Assembly: GCF_041260155.1 (NCBI RefSeq)
Contig: NC_091929.1
Coordinates: 42,538,244-42,602,243 of the forward strand
DNA from: Ptychodera flava
Taxonomy: Eukaryota > Hemichordata > Enteropneusta > Ptychoderidae
Length of the DNA: 64,000 bases
Direction of reading: 5' to 3'
Positions 20,925 to 33,600 of the stretch are shown here, piece after piece (position 1 is the stretch's first letter; each line of letters opens with the position of its first letter). Made by a program: the position numbers and the translations under genes. The notes under the pieces were generated by a model, which worked only from the letters and a program-made list of their open reading frames with translations, was not told where the DNA came from and did not search any database.

Positions 20925-23900
20925 TCATTTCAGTAATGGTGATGATTCTGAGATAGCCGTATCAATAACTTCTCTCTGTCTCTCGATGTCCTTGGAATCT
21001 TTGCCATTCACTGTAAAGAAATTACAAAAATTTAAAAGTACCCATTTGCATGTCGAATGGTCATGCCAAGACCATGATGCATCTCGGCAGATATAATTCA
21101 TTTATTAAGGTATCAGACCTGTCACTCAATAGATGTTTCCTACCCAGCAGACGGACAGTTTGGCCTTGGGTACACGATTGGGTGAAAGTCAGGATCCAAT
21201 GGGCAGTTGTCTTGGTAGACTCGGTGACCCACACTCTCTGGGAGGAAGTGTAGCGCCCCCAGCAGAGAGTATGGGTCATCATGACCATTGTTTTGGCGGC
21301 TTATAACGGTTCCAGAACCAAAATTATTTCTTTTAACGGGTGTTTTACGAGAAGAATGTACAATAGTATTTGTCCGAAAGTATGGTGGTATCGCATTTTA
21401 TATTAATTTTACTCAGTTCTCAGTAGTTTTAGACAATGGAAATATAGAGGAAACTAACAGCCGTCAAAGAGAATGTTAGTATAGAACTTAATCGTGTGAT
21501 AACAAATCCGTTGAACATAGACACACGGGCTTGTGGGAAAAAATCCCACTTTTCAAAATATACACATGAATGTGTTTCCACTACTGAAACACCTGGTTCT
21601 AGATTGCACCTACCAATACTAGGCTGTTTTTACCTTTGGCTGAGTTGGCTGGTATCATTATAAACATGTTGTTGCCCTCTCCAACTGGCATCGACATGAG
21701 TCCACCTGGTGAAAGCTCTACTGAACCACGTTGGGGACCAAGATATGCCTTCATCTATGGGGAAATTATCAAAAATGCCACTTAAATTATGGCTGAAAGG
21801 GGAATATATATGGACAAAATAATGCTTACAAGTCTCAAAGGCATGACATGTTTATGTACAGCATGAATTATTGAAAGAGTCATGTTAAACTTCACGCAAA
21901 ATTTAAATTCGCCGATCTAAACAAACGAGAAAAACTTTTCTCCAATGCTCCGAGAGAAACATGAAAAGCAAAAATGTAGAATGTGAAAAGACATCGCCAC
22001 GGTTGGAAAGGATACAGAATATGCTAAGTCGTATTAGTTTAAAAGTTTTAGAAGTGAGACCATGATTTGTATAAAATTTCTATTTGTGGTAACAGACTAA
22101 TGGCTACGAGCACAGACGAACTTGGAATAAATAATCTCATCATTGTGAAATATTGTGAAATATTAATGTTAGTAATAAAACCATTTTGGTATTGCATGAG
22201 AGTTGAGCTTCCTTTCTGCTCAGCAACATATACTTGATAAAATCACTGAACGTGTCTTTTTACATAGTAGTCTACCTCGCGTCCAATAAAGTAAAAGCGT
22301 ATAGAAAGGAAAGGCAGCCAGCTTCCACAGCAAGTCCTTACTACATACCTGTTTAAACCCTCTGTAATACTCATAGAGGCGTTAGAGAAATTCTGGAAAA
22401 GTTCACATTTTTTGCTGCTGTTGGCTTATTAGCATAAATCATGTAAGTTGACACCATAGAGCAGTCGACCAATTTGAGCTCATTAACGCCTGACCGCCGT
22501 GGTGAAATTACTAACTTAAACGAGATGCAAATATTTACGTCCTGCCAAGTTGAGGACATTTAATTCTTACTTATAAGTTCCTTCTGACTATATATTTGTA
22601 ACATATTGTCCAAAGATTATTATGTAAAGTGAAATTGTTACACATTCAGTAATTGATCAAGTATTGGTGAGCAGAAACTGAGCTCAACCCGATGCAATAC
22701 CAAAAGGGATTCTTATTAAGGATATTTCATAATAATGCAATCATATTTCTTCGTGTATTTATTCCTTGTTCGATTATGTAATAGCATAAGCATAGACCAT
22801 ACCTGTGTAGGCCCGTAGTAGGGTATGGTGTTTCTGGTACATCTCCAACAACATTGGATCTGAGAAGTCTGTTATTCAAAAAGATATTAGAAAATTATTA
22901 TAGCCTGATCCATAACACTACGTAACGTGACAATTTCGCATGAGAAATGTATAGAGTCAAATAGGTCGAAGGTCAAAGGGACAAATTGATCTTTCAAGAC
23001 TATCAAATTAAGGTTAATCCAACAGGTGTAGAAGATTTCACTTTCAGAATTTGCTGAGAAATGTCTGATATTCAAGATTTTGTAAAACTGGCCAAGAAAA
23101 CAATTTCAGACTCTCAATGGTTGGCTAGGTGCAATTGTCATAATATTTTTATCTTGACGACGAAATTTTTAGAAACTGATCTATGAAAACTCATTGGTCT
23201 CTTAAACGTTTCTTTGCACTTATGTGCAGACCAACTGAAACACTTCTGGTGAAACTACCATTTACATATTATCGCCCACAATTTGAAATATACGATTTGC
23301 GGTTACAAAATGTGAAATATGTCAAAACCAATTCAATAGATTTCAATGGCGCTGAAAAGGGCTCATGCACATTAAATGCTAATCATCATACTACCTACCT
23401 ATGTATAGGTAGGCTTTCATTTCATTCATTACATTGTACAAAATATAATGCTGATCATTTACCATGCTATACATGACACTAATCCTTAAACCTTCGAACA
23501 CAAAGCATTGCTTCATTAAAAGATACTATCCTCCCTAATTAGTTCCAATCGTGTTAATTTAGGTTTTTGTATAATCACACTAACCTGGCTGCAACATTTC
23601 TTACAACCATTGCGACAGAGAACCCTGCTGCACAGAATGCCATTTATAATGGCAACAATCGCTTCACACACAGCCATCAACAGAATGAAGGTATCAATAG
23701 TCTGTCGTTTGTGCTGGAAAGAACGAAAGAAGACTCATATCCACTTGTAGGTAAATTAAAAGTGCAAAAAAGGATGACACTACACATAACTGCAATTCGC
23801 TTTGAAGCATGAATTACAAACAATAGCTTTGATCTGTGCTCATTGACTTACATTTACAATAAGGTATTCCTAATACCGACCCCTTATTACTCTACGTAAA

Positions 23901-25721
23901 TGTTTCAACTGTCAGTGATATTTCCAGATATAATTTAATTAAGAGAATGTATATCTGAAGATTGGTATGGTTCACATTAGAGAAAAGGTGTGCAAGATTA
24001 TTATGCAATCAGCTAAAAGATGTTTTCAAGGTACACGTTAGCTGCTACTATTCATAAAATTGCTGATGCCTTAATTGACACCACTTTTCTAATTTTTGAA
24101 TCTTTATTTGACACTCTTGTAAAAAAAGAGACAATTTAATCTGTTGTCGGTATAGAATAACAAAACTGGTGCAACTTTACCCTAAATGTAATTGGGGATT
24201 GGTCCAGTATACCCAACCGTGAACCTAATGATAGTGAATTATTTGTGCTGTATGTCAACTCATGCAATTCTATAAAAATCATCAGGAGAGTACAAAAACT
24301 GAACAATGATTAAAATGTGTTAGTTTGTCGTTCTATGTTATCTTCTTTACGTGGTTTAGGGCGAATTGTACATGTATAAAGACAAAAGATGGTGTTACAT
24401 ACTATGCAGATGTTGTACATACGATCATCCCTGCTGTCACAACTGCTGAAGTTACGTGCCCAATATTCCTCAGAACCCAATGCTACCGCCATGACAGTGA
24501 CCAACACTACTGCACAGAATATTGCAGACATAAATGAAACGATCATCGTGGCAGCAGTCTGTCAAGGAAAAAATGACATCTTGGTTACAATCTCGCAAAC
24601 TTAGAGGTAATTTGTGGCTGCTTAAAATTTGAGGATCTGTTTAGCAGTCTTGTCCAAACAACATCCGCATATTTGGACATGAACAGTAAACCAAGGAGTA
24701 TTAAAAAAATATATATTTTGCCAATGCTGTTGAAACTGTATTTGCAGTATATTATTAGAATACATAAATTTTCTGATAATTATATATTTTCTCAAGTCGA
24801 CACATATTGTTATTAAAATTAACAAAAGTTAATCAAAGCTTTAATTAAGCATGTGATTCTTTCGAACGGAGGAAGATAAAGTCATTCTTACCACATCAGT
24901 TGTGTTCTTGTCGGCCGATATTAGAGTCAACAAGCCTGTTAGTATCGCCTTGAAAATGAAATTTGAAGAGGTGATCAGAGAAACAATGATTTCTGTTTTA
25001 TTCGAGAATATATGACATTTTTGCGTACAAATACGAAACTGTGCAAACGTCTGGGCGTAAAACTTGTAGATCATCGAAAGAATACGAATCCCCGTGTCGG
25101 TACGAAATCCTTGTAAGATTTAAGTCGCATGAACTTGCTCTGTCGTCTCTTTGATGTAAAATCGTTCAAAGACATCATTTTTAACCCTTTTATGCCTGTC
25201 ATTAGATTCAAATACATTAATCGCTTTCATTCACTGTCTTTCAGTTCATAAAAAGTGTAACATGTTATTGATATCCTTAAGCTATTTGATGCTAATTTTC
25301 ATTCCTAATTCTACTGCCAAAATTGCTTTTAAATTTATTCTTAAGATTTCTTGGCCATAGTTAACATTATTTCAATCCCTTACGATATCTATATTCATCC
25401 TGTTACGAAATTGAAATCCCTGAAATATATATAATCACATATTGAATGATTCCGTTGCGGGCTACATCACAATCCATGCTACTCTTATTCCACAAAACTG
25501 CTAAAATCTGACAGTCTAATACTTACCAACACTCCAGCATAAATTGGTATACCAAGGTATGCAAAGCGACATTCATTATATACTGCCTCAGCACCTGCAT
25601 AGATTAAAACGCACGCTAACAGGAATTGGATGTAGGCCATCTTCACCAAGGTAGACGCTATAACACGGTGATTCGCATTCCTGTCTTTAGTCAGATTATC
25701 ATAAATGGTCACTTTATCCAT
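20925..25721 (-). CDS. Gene C: MS4A/CD20-like four-span membrane protein, seven coding exons, about 266 aa
   Basis: Exons: 25527-25721, 24892-24948, 24403-24558, 23585-23713, 22803-22859, 21634-21754 and 20925-21010, all with AG/GT borders. Exon 3 has 52 codons against 59 in B: the loop reads SSCDSRDDRMYNICI and lacks the KQQLYN stretch, an in-frame shortening that keeps both cysteines. Exon 4 encodes the same 43 residues as gene B. Exon 6 ends FIMIPANSAK and exon 7 ends SESSPLLK, so the dileucine signal is kept. Exon 2 has STERKTTDV replaced by SADKNTTDV. Its acceptor reads ttcaag, slightly weaker than the cag of the other copies. Intron 2 is short (about 330 bp) and lacks the foldback seen in A and B. 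An AAT microsatellite lies just upstream of the start exon. The gene appears intact. Confidence 0.75.
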
Positions 25722-25787
25722 TCTGTCTCAATATTTTCCCAAACAGACTTTTAAAATTTCTTCTTCAAAGAAAGTTTTATCTGTGAA

Positions 25788-25892
<105 letters not shown>

Positions 25893-27080
25893 GGCAAGTA
25901 TAATATCCTCGATACGTTGCAAAATCTTACAGACGGTATAAAAATCAGAACTTTTACAGTTAAAATCAGTTTGAACATGTACTTTTGAGTTAGTTTCGTG
26001 AATAGAGCGCTCACAAAAACGTGACATAAGATGTTTGTAGACAACAAAGTCCAGTAGACATTAGCGTCAATTGTACGATGCTTTTTGAGATTGGATATTG
26101 CTGGCCTTCCAAATCCCTCACAGATTCGTTACTGGTGAAGAGCATTACTGTAGCTTAGGAGCCTGAATTGAATTGGGCAGGTAATTTATCTAAAAGGACA
26201 TTGGCCAACAAGATAAAAATCTCAAAGCAAAGTACATTTATTGCTTAGCTCAATTTAGCCGCGGTGTGAAACAGCATTACGGTATTCGTTTTAAAATATC
26301 ATGTCATTACACCCTCCCAATACCTATCTTATAGCACGGATTTTGCCACATGGACACAATATGTTCAAAACTGTCTTATTGGACCAATTTGTGATTATGT
26401 CCGACTTACATAATTTAAAATGCAAAGTAAATTTTTGTTCTAAATATTTCCATAATCATGAAAATGGTATACCGATGTTCTGACTAAAAATATAAATATT
26501 GTAGTCTATAGGACATGCCAATCATTGCTGCAGGAATACTGCACATAGAACGGTCGCTGAAAGACCGTTTTGTTACATTATCACCCTAGTTCGCAACACT
26601 TTGCTGAGAGCTAAGTCCAAAGCTATCCGTCAATTTTTCTTCGGGCAGCCAATTGATAAGAGATGAGGTCCGCCTAAAATGAGAAGCATGCTCTGTTGGA
26701 CCGGGGATCAGGGTTGACTTAACTCATATCGATGAGATCATGAACCCGTTTGGACATATAATGCCACAATCTGTACGCGGTACTTTATATTTTGGAGAGT
26801 CTGCATTGTCAAATTGTCAATGAAACAGCCAATATTACTATACAATGCAACAAGAAGATTACTTACACCCTTATTGACTGTTGCAAGTGTAGGGGTAAAC
26901 AAATCTATCTCCAAATACAGAGCAGCTGTTGTTTCGTGCCCTATGTTAGAGCAATTAATGGAGGTTGAAAACAACTAAGCTTACACTACTGCGCCATGTC
27001 TGTGGCGTGGTTCACGCTGGAACAATGTTAGGCTACATATAGGTTAACCAAATTACCTCGTAGGTGGAAAATAAACTTAC

Positions 27081-27190
27081 CTAGTACATCTCAAATGACC
27101 GAAACTTCCTCAGTCAACACACAAAGACTGACTGTGATCGGCATTAAGGTTGGTTCATTTGTTGAAACATCAACTCGCAGACTACAAATG
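27081..27190 (-). promoter_or_regulatory. Distal leader-exon block of gene C
   Basis: It has a conserved CTAG then gtaagtt donor (exon end 27081), preceded by a block about 100 bp long that is shared with A, D, E and F. The TATA position is weaker than in D or E (acaaatgg on the plus strand at 27184-27191). The block is probably a 5' untranslated exon, inferred from conservation of its donor. Confidence 0.35.
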
Positions 27191-27285
27191 GTTATCTTAT
27201 GTTTCTGTTGCTTATTAATCATTGCATAGGTGCCAAAAGAAAGAAATATTAACAGACTGAGTAATAAGGTGAGTAATAAGGTTAT

Positions 27286-27395
27286 TCACAAAGTATTGGG
27301 ATTTATGTCCGAGTTCGTAGTGCAGCGGAGGTATTGTCCAAGGGGCGTAGCGTCGAGGACAATACCGAAGCGTAGACCTGGTATTTTGTGAGGAG
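27286..27395. repeat. Inverted-repeat element upstream of gene C (shortened copy)
   Basis: This is the counterpart of the 2755-2890 element: it starts ttattcacaaagtattggg and keeps the ggtattgtcc...ggacaatacc pairing, but the right arm is partly deleted. Confidence 0.5.
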
Positions 27396-29789
27396 TCAAA
27401 TTACATTGACGGGAGTACAATAACTAAAGGTTATTGGACGCTGTTTGACCTTTGACCTCATATCAGTTTCATGTAAACACAGGAAAAACAAAACAATATT
27501 TCACCATACTATTTTTACAAAATTCATCTAACTATCTCCAAGTCAAGCAGTGAGTAGCGGTCAGTCCAAATCCCGTGAATTTATGTGAATTAATGCTGCC
27601 AAACTACGATTTTAGCATGTGCACTGTACTGCGTCTTACTGGTATTAGTGGTAGTAGAATATAGGATAGGAGTTTGAGCGCAGTTTACCCCTCATACTAT
27701 TATATTTCTGTTTTATTGTTTTTCATTTTGAAACCCTCCCATGCAGTTCATCTATTTTAGGCCTTTAAAAAGAAAAGTAAGTTTTAGGTGGGGTTCTAGC
27801 GCAGAACCATTACTCATAACTTTATATTTACTTTTTGAAACCCGTACCACCATTTAAGATGTGTTTTTTGAAATGAGGATAGAGCACAGAAAGCTTTCAT
27901 AACTTTATATTTACTTTTTAAAACACTCACGAAGGGTACATCTAATGGCATAAAGGCTGAAGACATGTGCAAGTGGTTGCTGGGCCGCTCTTGGCAGCTG
28001 TGCGGCTGGAGCTGCATGAACGAGTCTTGCAGGATTCATCGCTGTTGGCTCTGGAAGGGGGTTGGCGCGAAAGCCTGCCTGAAGTACGGGGCTAGCGTTC
28101 GGAACCTGCTTTCTCTGTGTAGGGGGTGCGAGTATGACAGCGAAAAAAAGTGGAAGCTTGGCAGAGGAAACAAAGCCGGATGATGAGTAAGGGAAGACGG
28201 GATAGATATGATGGTTTCGAAGAACGAGTTGCTGTTTCGGGTGAGTTCCTGTGCTTCCTGACCTCCGACTGCGTTTGAATTTTATATTAGATAAACATTT
28301 TCTTCTAAATTATATTGCCTATAAGTATACACACCACTGTGGCTGATAACTTAGGACCTGGTCTGGGGATGACCTTGCCTTTAACAGTCGTAGCCGACAA
28401 AAGGTTCAAAAATAAACTTATGGTAAACATTAACCAGCCCTTTCCAATCCCGATATTTGAAAAAGGGTGCTAACCTAAAAACAGAAAATCATGGATGTTT
28501 TTCCATAAAGGTTTGTTTGTCCCCGGAGTCTTCTTCTATTGTGCAGATGTATGTCTAAACATCCAAAACATCCTTTACACATTAAGTAAATTTTGACTTC
28601 CTGAAATGTCTTTGCGACATTTTGAATAATGTTGAAGAGAGCTTAAATAGTATAGACTCAAATTTCGTTGAAATGTGAGAAACTGTTTTTATATGTCTTG
28701 TACCAATACCATTGCAAATAAGGTTATCCTTTACCATTAACACACACTCAGCACAAAATGGAAAAAAAAAACGCTACGAGGTACAGTTACGTTTAGAGGT
28801 AAGAAAGGGATGAAACGGCAGTCCCGAAGCCAAACCACTCTAGAGATGCTCACCACACTTACAGACGTTCCAGCAAATGAATTCCAAGAGATCTGATTCA
28901 CCACTGTCCCTGGCTTTTACATACCCTTGGAGCCTCCAGGTAAGACAACGCTGTAAGGACGGCGGACATGATTGGAAAACGCCGACGCCCTCACACATGA
29001 TTAAATCTTGTTGTTTTTACGAGTTAAAATTTAAAAAAACATATTTACAGTAAGTGGCAAATACATATGGATCAACTCCAAATACCAGTCTGTGGGAGAC
29101 TTAAAAATGTTCTAGTCGTCATCTTAATTTTACAAAAAATATACTAGTATCCGACTGATGAATTTGATAATTCTTAGTTTTGACTAAAATAAAGTCAGTA
29201 TTTTGACTGTAAGTGTTGAGTGGTCAGGTGCATTCATGTGAAAACATACGTTTTTCATATCCAAATAGCATACATATGAATGACACTCAACAATGAACAC
29301 GTTTGCTTTACACCTGCCTGGGAGGCTTCCTACCTCGCTGCATCTGCAGAGATATCTTTACGTGGAAAAGGAAATATGACGTCAACATACATTAATATTC
29401 AACACGCGGCATTCGAACGTACAATAAAATATGCTTCTACCATGACAATATCACACACTGCAGAAAATATGGAAGAATATTTTGGGGTTTTTTTGACATA
29501 ATATCCAGAGATCTTTATTGTAGAATACATTTTGAATCCATTTCAGGTACACAACGTAGTCATCTTGATGACCGGACAAATCAAAAACTTTGAAATGCAA
29601 TTGATACTAGAGAATCACATAGTTTTTACTGAATACATTTTGCATGCGTCATTCACCATAATTATATTTAATACAAATGAATATGTCAATGAAATTTTTA
29701 AATCTTATTTGAAAATCTTTTGCGGGAAAGTTGCAAAATTGCACACGTTACACACCCATTCCAAGGTTCAACTACCTAGAATTCAAGGT

Positions 29790-29834
29790 GATGCAGTGTG
29801 TGCAGCGCGATGCCATACCGCAGTCTATGCAGCA
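29790..29834. repeat. 27-bp minisatellite remnant, about two units (C-D spacer)
   Basis: The first unit is shortened (gatgcagtgtgtgcagcgc) and is followed by gatgccataccgcagtctat. Confidence 0.5.
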
Positions 29835-30677
29835 AGTAAGAGATCTAGGAAATTGTCAAATATCAATTTTAGTGAGTCGAGTAGGCAAAGAAAAGTCGCT
29901 GACTGCAGCAAAATTTGTCGTCAAGTGTTTTTCTCAAAACATTCGGAACATTGTTTTCTCTGCCACAATGCTTGAGAGTACAGCACTGTTTGGATATTAT
30001 TCCCGCGTTATTCTGGACGCCACTGTACCATAATACTCACTGATCAAACAAAAATCACACGGTAGACCTGAAATAAAATCTAACGTTTCCCCTGTTTTGA
30101 TTATTCTTTCATTGATTTCAGAAAAATCGTGACGTATGACCTGTGACGTTTGACCAATCTTGTGCAATTTGGAATTCGTGCAACAACCTTCCCGGCCTTT
30201 CATACACCTTCAATCACGTGACGTAAGATGTGACGCAATTAGGCTGTTGTAGGACCTCTCCAACGTTCGGCATGACACCTCAAAGACAGCATAGTGAGAA
30301 AGAGTGACAAAGGTCAGGAGTGATACCCTCGCCATAAATTTTTGATTATATTTATAAAAGAAACGTGATAAATGCATCTTATTCGAAGCCCAACTGATCG
30401 AATAGGTTTAAGCACTACCATGCTTTGTAAAACAATTCATCTTATATGGTTTTGGTTATAGAGTGTAGGTATTATTGTAAGGATAACTGCGACACTAATG
30501 GTGTACACCCTTTCATAAAATTTGTTTCATTGATTGACTTTGAGTTTTAAAAAGTTCTTAAACGTGAGGGGCAAAGACGTTCTCCTTACATCTGCCTGTC
30601 TTTGCCATTGTTATGTCGCACTCTAGGGTTTCATGATGCATTCGTCAATTATTTGTTTATTTTGTCATTTAGTTATT

Positions 30678-33600
30678 TCATTTAAGTAATGGTGACGATT
30701 CTGAGATAACCGTATCAATATCTTCCCTCTGGCTGTTGATGTCCTTGGAATCTTTGCCATCCACTGTAAAGAAATCATAAAGATTTAAAAGCACCATTTG
30801 CCTGTTGAATAGCAATGTCAAGACCATTATGCATCTTGACAGATATGATTCAAATATCAACTTGAAGGTATCAGGTCAATCACTCAATGAATTTTCCTAC
30901 CAAAATATGGATTGTTTGGCCCAGTAAAAGGTAAGATAAAAGTAATGGTTTGATTGCCAGTTAACTCGGTGGTTACTGTCCGACAGCTAAAATAATAACA
31001 GGAAGCCCTGGAATTAAATGTATGTTCTTTTCTGGCAGAATGTTGACAGATTATAACTATTTCTGACCAACCACTTGAGGGGTTAATTTTAACCTCAGGG
31101 AGTGTAAAAAGATTCTCTCTTAGTTTTTCGGAAATTGAGAACCTTTAACTTACCCCATATGTATAAAAAAGTGATGGTGGCGATTTTGAATTTCAAATAT
31201 ACTAAGGCAATTTGTTCCTCTAGCAAATATGGAGGGTACTGAAAACAACTAACCTAAAATAGTTAAGAACTTAATTGTTCAATTCGACTGGTAGGTTCAA
31301 ACATGCCAGATTTCAAAATAAAAGCAGTAGTGAAATGTTGAACAATAGCACATCTGATGAACATACCTACACGGATTACTTTGCGAAAAAAATCACGAAT
31401 GGGCTTTCAATATTGACTCCAAGGTCTATATTTCGCCTGCCAATAATATAAGTTATGGTTAGTTACCTTTGGCTGAGTTGGCTGGTATCATTATAAACAT
31501 GCTGTTGCCTTCTCCGACTGGCATCGGCATGAATCGACCTTGTGAGAGATCTACCGAACCATGTTGGGGGCCAAAATAAACATTCATCTGGAGGGAAATC
31601 ATCAAAAATGACGCTATAATTATAATTTTCATGCAAAGAGATTGATTTAATTTACATGATATGGAAATGTGGACGAAATCAATCTTTCAAAAGTCTAAGG
31701 TATGGTATATTTACTTACAGTATGAATCATGGAAAGCGCCATGTATAACGCCATGTTTAAAATTGAACAACCTCTCGAATGCTTCATTGATAGCAAATAT
31801 GTAGAATGTTAAAGATGCGTAAAACATGATGACATGAAATGATACAGAATACTGAACTTGTCTACTTATGAAGTTTTAAATGTGAGACAATGATTTGCAA
31901 AAATTACTCTGCTTGTTGTATCAGGCTACTGAATTCAAGCACAGGCGAACAAGGAATAAGAGAAAATATGATATTAAATTGGTGACCATACGATATAAAT
32001 AATATTATATAGGGCTCAGCCCTTGGTGTCGCACCAGGGGTTAAAATAATGGCAATGTTATTTGTATTGATTCATGATAAAATGTAATTAATTGTTACTT
32101 CATATACGTTTATATGACAACTATGCCCACTTTCCATCTGATGAAAACAGTTCACGTACGTACACTGACGTACACGACGTCAAACCCTGCAGCAGTGCAG
32201 GAATAGATTTTCTGTAATGTTTAAAAATGTTGGACAAAAATTGGCAATTTTTACCATGATAACAGCATATTGTGTTAAACAAGGGACGTATTATGCCATC
32301 GTTACCATTGCAATGGTAACCGCACTGCCCACCTTCCACTTGCAAGCTGAAAACTTGAGCGTTCCGTCTAAAAACTGGCATTCTTTGAATCTAGTTATTG
32401 ACGTAGGGGGCGCTTTTCTAAAATTCAATCCCAGCATTCTTTGCGTAAGCCCCCCGTTCATATGCACGACAGTTTTCTCCCATTTTCTACTTTTTATGCG
32501 TTATATTAACGATATTTTGTATCAGCGACAAGGTGGATAATAGCACTAACTGGCTAACAAAAGATATATTTTATAAATGGCATGTTATAAAATAATAATT
32601 TGCACGTTTTGTGTTTGTTTATCTACGAGTACTCAAAAAAACATGATGGCGGCGCACATGAAGGTAGGGTACACTTCCGGTTAGTCGCATATTATAAATA
32701 AGCGCATGCGTAGTCAGTAAGCCGCTGACGCGACTATTAATATTAGCATAAATAAGCATATAGACCATACCTGCGCAGGCTCATAGTATGATTCTGCATT
32801 GCTGAAATATCTCTTCAAACAACTTTGAACCTGAGGATTATGCACAAAGATGACGGTAGAGAGTTATAAAAGGCTCACAATATTACAGTACCTGATGGGA
32901 CAATGTAACATGAGAATTGTTTAAGATTCAAATGAGTTCGAAGGTCAGAGTGACAAAATAATCTTGCGTATAAAAAAGATTAATTCAAAAAAGATTAGCA
33001 AAAAGAGCCGAAACTTTCACGTACAATATGTAATGTATCAGTAATGTGTTATATTCAAGATTTGGTGAAACTGGCCGAGAAAATCATCTCCAGGCTCTCA
33101 ATGGTTGGCTGGCCTGTACAACTGTTACTTTTACGAAATTTTGAGAAACTGGTCCGAGAAATACTTTGATCTCTTAAACATTTCTTTGCGTCTTTGTGGT
33201 AACTTAAACACAGTTGGTGAAACTTTCATTTACCCATCACTACGCATCATTATATTGTATATTCATGGTATTATATTAATTAAGGGCTATATAATGTGAA
33301 ATGTCAAAATAAATTCATGTGTTTTCAATAGTGCGTTTAATAATGATCATGATTTACGGCATGCAACATAACTTGCATACACAGGCATAAAGTAAATCTC
33401 AAAAAGTGTAGGAGCATAGAGAAGAAGAGAAAACATAAATATGACAAAGTTTAACACAAAGTCTGTGCCATTACAAAGCTACTTGATTTTCAATGTAAAT
33501 AATCATTTGGTGCCAAAGAAACAACCCATCTTATACTACGACCTCGGCACACCACTCCCTTGAGCTGATTATCTGTGCAACATACTTGAGAAACTAATAC

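Larger units (their letters stand above)
12722..23830. repeat. Segmental duplication unit 2 (partner 1-11225)
   Basis: This is the younger tandem partner. Its left border lies in intron 2 of gene B and its right border in intron 3 of gene C, so the duplication created a gene with a new 5'/3' combination. Confidence 0.7.
25893..30677. other. C-D spacer; no gene seen
   Basis: Besides the leader block and inverted repeat listed separately, it holds the GC-richer block (27930-28420), a copy of the aacggcagtcc/gaagccaaacc repeat (28750-28990) and AT-rich sequence homologous to the other spacers. Frames such as the one at 29532-29975 have no recognisable domain. Confidence 0.45.
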